Shown here: positions 13,101-18,498 of the stretch, in pieces | How positions within the stretch are numbered: the first letter of the stretch is position 1 | Layout of the letters: each line of letters begins with the position of its first letter | Source: CAZQIC01 sp964593555 | GTDB lineage: Bacteria > Bacteroidota > Bacteroidia > JAFLBG01 | Direction of reading: 5' to 3' | DNA length: 18,498 bases | NCBI GenBank assembly: GCA_964593555.1 | Contig: CAZQIC010000098.1 | Span: forward strand, 1-18,498 | Made by a program: the position numbers and the translations under genes | The notes under the pieces: model-generated | Told to the model about the DNA's origin: nothing | Seen by the model: only the letters and a program-made list of their open reading frames with translations | Database searches by the model: none

Positions 13101-14243
13101 TTAATGATGGTGCTCTTCAACTGCAGCGCCAAAATACATGGCGGCCAACAACGTAAAAACATAAGCTTGTAAAAATGCTACCAGCAATTCTAGGAAGCCC
13201 ATAAATACAGTAAATGCAATAGAAAGGACAGACACCCCAAATCCAAGACCAGTACTCATCTCTGCAAAAATAAATATCAAGCTAAAAAATGATAAGGCTA
13301 TAATGTGACCTGCCATTATATTTGCGAAAAGTCGAATCATTAATACGAAAGGCTTAAGGAACATTCCGAAAATTTCAATGGGAGTAAGAAGCACTAATAC
13401 ACCAACCGGTACACCGGGCATTGCAAAAATATGTTTCCAATAAGTACTTTTGCCGCTGAATGTTGTTATAATAAATACGATAGCAGCCAGTACTAATGCT
13501 ACGGCAATGTTTCCTGTAACGTTAGCGCCGCCTATGATTGGAATCAGGCCAAGCATATTGCTTATCCATATAAAAAAGAAAACGGTTAATAAAAATGGAA
13601 GGTATTTTTTGTAATTTTTTTCTCCTATAGAGGTAAGTGCAACTTCATCACGTATGAATATTATTAATGGCTCAACAAAAGATTGAATTCCTTTTGGCGC
13701 CTGGCCGGGAGCACGCTTGTATGCTTTTGCTGCGGATAAAAATATCCATAGCATAAGTCCGAATGTCATGAAAATAGCAAATGCATTTTTTGTAATAGAA
13801 ATGTCCCACAATTTTGCATTAGCTTCTTCATCAATATTTCCGTTTGCATCAACAACAGCTACTTTCCCGCCAACAAGTCTATAAGTATATTTTCCTTCAT
13901 ATGCATCTTGTCCATGATGGAATTTGCTGGATAAAAAGATATCAAGTCCTTTATCAGAATAAATAATTACAGGAAGCGGAATAGAAGTAGAGTTGTGTCC
14001 TTCACCCCACAAATGCCAATCGTAGGCATCTCCAATGTGGCCCATAATTAATTCACCTGCATTAAATTTTTGCTCATGTGTGTCATGGCCGTTTACATCT
14101 GATGTGTGTTGAGCTGCTATTGAACCTGAGGTTACAGCAGGAGTATCACTGTGATTGGCAAATGCCAAACGGGTTGAGAGTAATAAAATAAAACATACTG
14201 CTATTGCAGACGTAATTATTGTGAGGCATTTAATCTTGCTCAT
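13101..14243 (-). CDS. atpB: F1Fo ATP synthase a subunit
   Basis: The product (380 residues from ATG 14243) forms the proton half-channels of Fo. I chose this start because it opens a signal-like sequence (MSKIK, then a hydrophobic core, ending LAFAN at residue 30) and lies just after a good promoter box. An ATG at 14444 would overlap the upstream gene by 80 bp. Residues ~31-150 are a polar, histidine-rich domain, probably outside the inner membrane. The conserved core follows: LGLIPIIGG (231-239), RLFANIMAGH (304-313, with the essential Arg304) and LELLVAFLQAYVFTLL (351-366). The C-terminus is EEHHH. The N-terminal extension is typical of Bacteroidota a subunits but long compared with E. coli (271 residues). 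Confidence 0.95.
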   Translation of the reverse strand: MSKIKCLTIITSAIAVCFILLLSTRLAFANHSDTPAVTSGSIAAQHTSDVNGHDTHEQKFNAGELIMGHIGDAYDWHLWGEGHNSTSIPLPVIIYSDKGLDIFLSSKFHHGQDAYEGKYTYRLVGGKVAVVDANGNIDEEANAKLWDISITKNAFAIFMTFGLMLWIFLSAAKAYKRAPGQAPKGIQSFVEPLIIFIRDEVALTSIGEKNYKKYLPFLLTVFFFIWISNMLGLIPIIGGANVTGNIAVALVLAAIVFIITTFSGKSTYWKHIFAMPGVPVGVLVLLTPIEIFGMFLKPFVLMIRLFANIMAGHIIALSFFSLIFIFAEMSTGLGFGVSVLSIAFTVFMGFLELLVAFLQAYVFTLLAAMYFGAAVEEHHH

Positions 14244-14276
14244 TGATGGCGTTCTTTTGGCCTTTAAAATCGAGCG

Positions 14277-14309
14277 CAAAGCTATATAAATAAAGGAATA
14301 TTTAAACAA
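14277..14309 (-). promoter_or_regulatory. Promoter for the ATP synthase structural genes
   Basis: On the minus strand TTG (14309-14307) is followed after 22 bases by TAGCTTTG (14284-14277). This fits the Bacteroidota pattern of a -33 TTG and a -7 TAnnTTTG, with spacing one base over the usual range. Transcription would start near 14270, ~27 bases before the atpB ATG at 14243, which supports that start and implies expression partly independent of the bactofilin-atpZ genes. Confidence 0.6.
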
Positions 14310-14364
14310 TGCCGGCCCTCTTTTTTCGACAAAAAATGACTGTTGATAAATATGTTTGGAAGAA

Positions 14365-14745
14365 TTATTTCCTGAACAATTTCTGAAGTTCGACAACTTC
14401 AAAAATAAGATAGACAAAGTACCCAAAAAGGAAGGCGACGGCAAAATTCATAGCATTGGCCTTGTCGATAAGTATATATATAACTAACGCAATAAGTGTT
14501 ATAAACATTCTTAAGGCAGTTGAACCCATAAAAGAATATACAAAGTTTTTAGGCTCTTTTTGAGAAGATTTAACAAGTCTTATATGAAGAATGGACGTTA
14601 TTATAAAAAAATGTAATGGAATTATATATGCATGATGGATTTTGAAAGATTCGGGAGTATAAAAATTCCAAATAATCAATAATCCCCATAAAATAGCTGT
14701 AAATAGGAGCAACTTTAATAGAAAGGATTTGTATGGTGATAACAT
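14365..14745 (-). CDS. AtpI-like accessory membrane protein of the ATP synthase cluster
   Basis: This 126-residue protein has four likely membrane helices (about residues 9-28, 38-56, 72-93 and 99-117). The second half, FMGSTALRMFITLIALVIYILI, then FAVAFLFGYFVYLIFEV, has the spacing and residues of AtpI-type proteins, with RM near the start of helix three and FxxxYxVxxxxE in helix four. Between atpZ and atpB is also the place where atpI occurs in other phyla. AtpI proteins assist c-ring assembly or stability; that role here is inferred from likeness and position. It starts 13 bases after atpZ and is separated from atpB by a 121-bp gap with a promoter. Confidence 0.7.
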   Translation of the reverse strand: MLSPYKSFLLKLLLFTAILWGLLIIWNFYTPESFKIHHAYIIPLHFFIITSILHIRLVKSSQKEPKNFVYSFMGSTALRMFITLIALVIYILIDKANAMNFAVAFLFGYFVYLIFEVVELQKLFRK

Positions 14746-14758
14746 AAAGTTTCCGGAA

Positions 14759-14995
14759 TTATTTTTTCTTAAGAAGATCTCTTACCACAAAGTATATTGC
14801 GCCAATTACGGAAAGGAGGGATAATAATATTGTGAAAATCGGAGTTTTTTGAAGACTAAGCCATTGATCAAGTTTAATGCCCGCGAAAACACCAATACCC
14901 ATAATAGCAAGCATCTGGAATCCCATTCCAGAGTATTTAGCGTAATTAGTAAGATGCGACTTTTTCTTCTGATTTTTTGGCGGTGTTGTCTCCAT
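14759..14995 (-). CDS. atpZ: AtpZ/AtpI family small membrane protein
   Basis: The 78-residue product has a Lys-rich cytoplasmic start and two membrane helices (about 25-45 and 51-71). The pattern YAKYSGMGFQMLAIMGIGVFAG, then KLDQWL (residues 42-47), fits the AtpZ family (PF09527). In Bacillus, AtpZ works with AtpI in Mg/Ca transport linked to the ATP synthase; the function here is by family only. I kept ATG 14995, though it puts 50 bp of the gene inside the bactofilin 3' end, because a later Met would cut into the first helix. The overlap suggests translational coupling. Confidence 0.85.
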   Translation of the reverse strand: METTPPKNQKKKSHLTNYAKYSGMGFQMLAIMGIGVFAGIKLDQWLSLQKTPIFTILLSLLSVIGAIYFVVRDLLKKK

Positions 14996-15383
14996 GCTTG
15001 ATATCTTTTATAACACCACCCATACTGCAAGATCCTGAGAAGTTAGCTCCTGGCTCTATAGCAAGTTTGTTTGTGATAATATCTCCGCTAAGTTTAGAAG
15101 TAGATTTTAAAGAAAGAAGCTCGTGTACAGTAATTTTTCCTTTGATAGTGCCGGATACATCAGCGTTCTGGCAAACTATTTCGCCATCAACATTACCCGT
15201 TTGTCCAATTACTACTTTGCCTTTAGTGTTTATGGAGCCAATTAGAGTACCATCAATTCGGATATCACCGGTTGATTTTATATCACCTTCAATTGTAGTG
15301 CCTGCACCTAAAAGGTTTACAGAAGCTGATTCAGGAGTTGCGTTTTTTGACATGGTTGTATTAGTTGTTGAGTTACCGAACAT
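14946..15383 (-). CDS. Bactofilin family polymer-forming protein
   Basis: The product (145 residues) has the bactofilin/DUF583 right-handed beta-helix core at about residues 20-120. It is made of short repeated strands with GDI, GKV or GxI turns: TTIEGDIKSTGDIRIDGTLI, GKVVIGQTGNVDGEIVCQNA, DVSGTIKGKITVHELLSL and SGDIITNKLAIEPGANFSG. A short polar N-terminus and a Lys-rich C-terminus flank the core, as usual. Bactofilins form filaments on the inner face of the membrane that organise envelope enzymes. Neighbouring atpZ is common in Bacteroidota. Its 3' end overlaps atpZ by 50 bp. Confidence 0.9.
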   Translation of the reverse strand: MFGNSTTNTTMSKNATPESASVNLLGAGTTIEGDIKSTGDIRIDGTLIGSINTKGKVVIGQTGNVDGEIVCQNADVSGTIKGKITVHELLSLKSTSKLSGDIITNKLAIEPGANFSGSCSMGGVIKDIKHGDNTAKKSEEKVASY

Positions 15384-15415
15384 GGCTGTATATCAATGAG
15401 TTATACTTATGCTGG

Positions 15416-15423
15416 TAAAGATA
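15416..15423 (-). promoter_or_regulatory. Candidate -7 box for the bactofilin-atpZ unit (TATCTTTA)
   Basis: On the minus strand TATCTTTA differs from TAnnTTTG at the last base. It lies ~32 bases before the bactofilin ATG and just past the terminator of the protease gene, the place where a promoter is needed. No good -33 TTG is seen. Confidence 0.35.
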
Positions 15424-15436
15424 AGTATTTTAAATA

Positions 15437-15476
15437 AAAAAAGAGGGTGTTATGTGGTCAATATGACCTCTTTTTT
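15437..15476 (-). terminator. Intrinsic terminator after the M43 protease gene
   Basis: AAAAAAGAGG (15437-15446) and CCTCTTTTTT (15467-15476) form a perfect 10-bp stem that ends in a T run when read leftward; being A/T-flanked it would work in both directions. An inner hairpin GGTCA-ATA-TGACC (15456-15468) uses part of the same right arm, so two folds compete. It ends transcripts of the protease gene before the bactofilin promoter. Confidence 0.75.
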
Positions 15477-15529
15477 AAACAGGCATTTGTTAACAACGAA
15501 TTCGACAATTATTTAGGTTTTGTCAAATT

Positions 15530-16660
15530 TTAATGATTGCAGACAACTTTTTGAACACTGTGTAGCCCGTCAATACTGGTAGATAGAAGGTATACACCCT
15601 CAGCAAGCTGGTTGGTGAACAGGTCTTTTCTGTATTTACCACTTACTTGCTCATCGGTTATTGACATAACTTTTTCGCCAAGCATATTGGTTAACTCAAT
15701 TTTTACTTCTGAGTTTTTGGTCAAGGTATATTCTACCGAAAGTATTCCATCAAAAGGATTAGGATATTGTTTTACAGTAACCCCCGCATTGAAATCAGAA
15801 GCTATTCCAGTTGCGGAGCAGATCAGGTTAGTACGATCAACAGTAAGGCTATATGCTATACGTTGGTATTGTTGAGTAGTGAAAAGATTCCTGCACTGTT
15901 TTCGGGAGTACGACATTATATTGTTTGTTTGGGGTACATAAGCAGCACCAAGTGCATCTGAAAGCCCACCCGTATAATTACATTGAGCATCTACATTAAA
16001 GAAGTCTTGTAAGGTAGGATCGGCGGGGGTATCGCAAATTTCATCACCGGTAGCTGAACAATTGGAACCGTTAACTAATTCAGATGTTAAGCCACCACCA
16101 TTGCCATGAGTATGAAACAATGAAAAATAGTGTCCTATTTCATGTGCTAGTGTACTGCCATTTGTGGCACACATATCGCTCATCATTATCCTGTCTGCGC
16201 CGGGAGGGAAATGACTGTAACCGCATACCGCGCTGCTTCCCGAGTACACCCTGTCTGCAAAGTAAATATTGATCACATTCGGAACATCATAAGAATTTCC
16301 CAATGAGTTTTCGTCGTATGAATAAAAAGTATAATACTGGTCATCATCAATAAATTCAATATTGCCGCAAACAAAAAATTGTATTCCTGCATTGGCATAA
16401 AAAAAGTTAACGGAGTCAATTTCTTTAAGTACGTCAGTTGCTGTTATGCCGCCGGTTCCGTCACTTCTGCGTATGATATGCGGTACAACAGGTACAGAAG
16501 TAATTTGTTTGTGTGAAGCAATACTCTGAAACATAAACGAACTATAATTGTTCATGTGGGTTATTTGTTCAGGGCTGGCAACTGTTCCACATTCACTCAT
16601 TTGTCCCAGCATATTAATGCACGAAATAAGTGTAGTAGCAACAATCAGAGAAAATTTCAT
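15530..16660 (-). CDS. M43-type secreted metalloprotease with T9SS sorting domain (copy 1)
   Basis: From ATG 16660 the product has 376 residues; an earlier ATG (16783) would hide the signal peptide (residues 1-20, ending LGQ). The zinc site is HEIGHYFSLFH (173-183): two His and a Glu in HEIGH plus His183. A Met-turn, NNIMSYS, is at 246-252. This matches pappalysin/cytophagalysin (M43) enzymes, except that Ser replaces the usual Gly at position 8 of HExxHxxGxxH. Ten cysteines follow the signal peptide. Residues 296-376 are a type A T9SS C-terminal domain (YPNPF, then IELTNMLGEKV, then AEGVYLLS). It is expected to be a secreted or surface-bound endopeptidase; the substrate is unknown. The neighbour at 16958 is a paralogue. 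Confidence 0.9.
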   Translation of the reverse strand: MKFSLIVATTLISCINMLGQMSECGTVASPEQITHMNNYSSFMFQSIASHKQITSVPVVPHIIRRSDGTGGITATDVLKEIDSVNFFYANAGIQFFVCGNIEFIDDDQYYTFYSYDENSLGNSYDVPNVINIYFADRVYSGSSAVCGYSHFPPGADRIMMSDMCATNGSTLAHEIGHYFSLFHTHGNGGGLTSELVNGSNCSATGDEICDTPADPTLQDFFNVDAQCNYTGGLSDALGAAYVPQTNNIMSYSRKQCRNLFTTQQYQRIAYSLTVDRTNLICSATGIASDFNAGVTVKQYPNPFDGILSVEYTLTKNSEVKIELTNMLGEKVMSITDEQVSGKYRKDLFTNQLAEGVYLLSTSIDGLHSVQKVVCNH

Positions 16661-16957
16661 AGGCAGTATATTTTCCGTTACATTTAATATACTCTTGAAT
16701 GAAGCGTTTCGCCCCTTCATTAATTGTGCATTATTACAAATCCAATTTGCAGAAATTAGACGAAAAGGCCATTTTGAAAGCAAATTTCGAACAAATGGCC
16801 ATTAACTATTAGCTTTCGTAGCAAAATAAATGCACACTTATTACAAGTCGGTATTGTTTAAAATTTGCTTTTGCTGTTCAGGCGGTGGGGTGAATCGACA
16901 GCATTTAAAAAGATCAATTGTTTTCCTTACACAAAACTATTTAATAGGAACCGGGTT
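16661..16957. other. 297-bp gap between the tandem proteases
   Basis: No gene is seen. Near the start of copy 1 there is a 7-bp inverted repeat, AATGAAG (16698-16704) with CTTCATT (16715-16721), around a 10-base loop. Further up is GGCCATTTTG (16767-16776) with CAAATGGCC (16792-16800), which pairs with one bulge. The ~25 bases just before ATG 16660 resemble those before copy 2. No clear terminator for copy 2 is visible. Confidence 0.5.
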
Positions 16958-18079
16958 TTAGTGGTTGCAGATAACTTTTTGTACACTGTATAGTCCATCA
17001 ATACTTGTAGAAAGAAGGTATACGCCTTCTGCAACTTGGTTGGTGTACAGGTCTTTTCTATATGTTCCGCTCATTTGTTCATCGGTTATTGATATCACTT
17101 TTTCACCAAGCATATTGGTCAACTCAATTTTTATTGCTGAATTTTTTGTCACTGTGTATTCAATTGAAAGCGTTTCATTAAAAGGATTAGGGTATTGTTT
17201 TACATGCGCAGTATTATCTATTGATTTTGTATTTATACCGGCAGTTGAGCAACTAAGATAATTGCGGTCAATAGAAAGGCAAGTTAACATCCGTTGGAAT
17301 TGCTGAGGACTAAAAAAATTCAGGCATTCCTTTCTTGAGTAGGACATAAGGTTGTTTGTTTGCGGCGAGTAGGACATACCTAATGCATCAACTTGGGTCC
17401 CAATATAATTGCATTGGGCATCAACTTTGCCGCCTAAATTAGGATCTGCAGGAGTGTCGCATATAAAATCGCCTGTCGTTGCACAATTGGATCCGTTTAC
17501 TAATTCATTTGCGAAAAATAATCCGTGTGCATGGTACAACGAAAAATAATGTCCTAATTCATGTGCGAGAACAGCCCCGTTTGTTGAATATGAATTACTT
17601 ATGATTATTCTGTCATCTCCTGGAGGAAAATGTGAATATCCGCCAACCTGAATGCTCCCTACATAAACTGCAGCAGCAAAATAAAGGTTAATCACATTTG
17701 GTTCATCGTATTGGTTGGCTAATGCGCCCTCATCAGTCGAAGAAAACACATAAAAGGAGTCATTATTTATATACCTGATATTTCCGCATATCACAAAACG
17801 AATATTTGCTGCTGCATAATATGAGTTAGCAGAGTCGATCTCTTTAATTACATCACTTGCACTAATGCCTCCCGCGCCGTTGCTTTGTTTTATGATATGG
17901 GGCAAAACCGGCACGTCAATAATTTGTTTATTTGATGCGATGTGTTGTTGCATAAGCACATTATAATTGCTCATGTGTTTTATTTGTTCGGGACTTGGGG
18001 TGGAACCACATTCTATTATTTGTCCCGCCATATTGATGCACGAAATGAGTGTAGTAGCAATGATCATAAAAAGTTTCAT
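16958..18079 (-). CDS. M43-type secreted metalloprotease with T9SS sorting domain (copy 2)
   Basis: This 373-residue paralogue of the neighbouring protease has a signal peptide (1-20, ending MAGQ), zinc site HELGHYFSLYH (173-183), Met-turn NNLMSYS (242-248) and a type A T9SS C-terminal domain (293-373). It aligns without gaps with copy 1 to about residue 185. The sorting domains are identical at 67 of 81 positions by my count, while the protease domains differ much more. It lacks the Cys146/Cys164 pair of copy 1 and has an extra Cys267. The Gly-to-Ser change in the zinc motif is shared, so it predates the duplication. The product is expected to be a secreted or surface endopeptidase with a specificity different from copy 1. 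Confidence 0.9.
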   Translation of the reverse strand: MKLFMIIATTLISCINMAGQIIECGSTPSPEQIKHMSNYNVLMQQHIASNKQIIDVPVLPHIIKQSNGAGGISASDVIKEIDSANSYYAAANIRFVICGNIRYINNDSFYVFSSTDEGALANQYDEPNVINLYFAAAVYVGSIQVGGYSHFPPGDDRIIISNSYSTNGAVLAHELGHYFSLYHAHGLFFANELVNGSNCATTGDFICDTPADPNLGGKVDAQCNYIGTQVDALGMSYSPQTNNLMSYSRKECLNFFSPQQFQRMLTCLSIDRNYLSCSTAGINTKSIDNTAHVKQYPNPFNETLSIEYTVTKNSAIKIELTNMLGEKVISITDEQMSGTYRKDLYTNQVAEGVYLLSTSIDGLYSVQKVICNH

Positions 18080-18279
18080 AGGCTGCAGTATTTCGGTTAT
18101 CTTAATGTACCTAAAAGAAGAAATTTGCTCCCCTAAATAAGGAGGCTATTATTATGTTTCGATTTTTAATTAGTTTCAAAAAGTGGCCAATAAAGAGAAA
18201 AAACGAAGCCTATTATCATTAATTATTTGTTTTTGCTTCCAAGTTTAGGATAGAAAAATTGGAATAAAAAGCAGAACTG

Positions 18280-18498
18280 TTATTTAGGGAGATAATTATC
18301 TTTAAAGAAAGCCTTATAGTCGTCCACATTTTTTTCTTTAAATAGCGTGGAGTAGTTGGCCGACGTAATCACAAAGTGAACGTAACTATTTTGTTCAAGG
18401 TCGTTGAATATGCCCGGTTCTTTTTCAATGGCATTGTAATAATCCATAGCTTTTTCCTTGCCTTCAAATGTTTTAACAGTGATCATTTGATTGTCGGT
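18280..18498 (-). CDS. C-terminal end of an unidentified protein (continues past the window)
   Basis: The frame is open to the window edge (TDNQ precedes the first Met at 18486), so this is only the last ~72 residues of a longer protein, not a 68-residue gene. Visible are TVKTFEGKEKAMDYYNAI, FVITSANYSTLFKEKNVDDYKAFF and the end KDNYLPK. This resembles the last domain of some Bacteroidota TPR proteins, including those linked to T9SS (PorW/SprE-like), where a small alpha-beta module with FVIS-NY and a final Y-FF-NY occurs. The match is from memory of the pattern and too short for a firm call. Confidence 0.6.
   Translation of the reverse strand, partial: TDNQMITVKTFEGKEKAMDYYNAIEKEPGIFNDLEQNSYVHFVITSANYSTLFKEKNVDDYKAFFKDNYLPK

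Noticed and set aside
13101..14444. ATG at 14444 as the atpB start, giving 447 residues
   Set aside because: It would overlap the AtpI-like gene by 80 bp, add residues with no likeness to subunit a, bury the signal-like sequence at 14243, and start upstream of the promoter at 14277-14309.
16661..16783. Upstream ATG at 16783 for protease copy 1
   Set aside because: The added 41 residues hide a signal peptide that starts at the same Met as in copy 2.
1..18498. Mobile island, defence system or biosynthetic cluster
   Set aside because: No integrase, transposase, toxin-antitoxin, restriction, Cas or synthase gene is seen; the gene content is core metabolism plus ordinary Bacteroidota envelope and surface proteins.

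Overview
The window is bacterial chromosome from a member of the Bacteroidota, probably an environmental gliding or type IX secretion (T9SS)-competent lineage; I cannot place it more finely. The signs are AT-rich DNA, GLPGLI-family and outer-membrane barrel genes, T9SS C-terminal sorting domains of both the Por-type (A) and the gliding-motility-associated CHU_C type (B), a bactofilin next to an ATP synthase cluster, and promoter boxes of the Bacteroidota form TAnnTTTG.

Layout. At 2-1673 (+) lie the 3' end of a TonB-receptor-like outer-membrane barrel and an overlapping GLPGLI-family gene. At 1680-3001 (-) is a translationally coupled pair, kdsB (CMP-KDO synthesis for LPS) then nadD (NAD synthesis). 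At 3186-4803 (+) are a DUF1571-like envelope protein with a LysM-like segment inside it and a small predicted outer-membrane barrel. At 4796-8644 (-) is a 1282-residue secreted protein: a DUF7948-like N-terminus, seven SBBP repeats (probably one seven-bladed propeller), a PKD-like domain, two SprB repeats, Ig-like modules and a CHU_C anchor. A 321-bp gap without a convincing gene follows.

The centre, 8966-15383 (-), is a cluster read leftward: bactofilin, atpZ, an AtpI-like membrane protein, then atpB-atpE-atpF-atpH-atpA-atpG. The beta and epsilon genes (atpD, atpC) are absent, as is usual in this phylum, where they sit elsewhere. A good promoter lies just before atpB. The non-coding gaps between the structural genes are unusually structured: an H-type pseudoknot-capable element just before atpE, a perfect 15-bp hairpin just after atpE, two GC-rich palindromes between atpH and atpA, and a palindrome with AGTCT repeats between atpA and atpG. 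The two elements bracketing atpE could help make the c subunit in excess, as its ring needs; this is inference and is the most interesting observation here.

At 15530-18079 (-) are two tandem paralogous M43-type metalloproteases with near-identical T9SS sorting domains. The window ends in the 3' end of another leftward gene (18280 to the edge). I saw no CRISPR array, tRNA, rRNA, transposase or phage gene, and no clear-cut novel multi-gene system.
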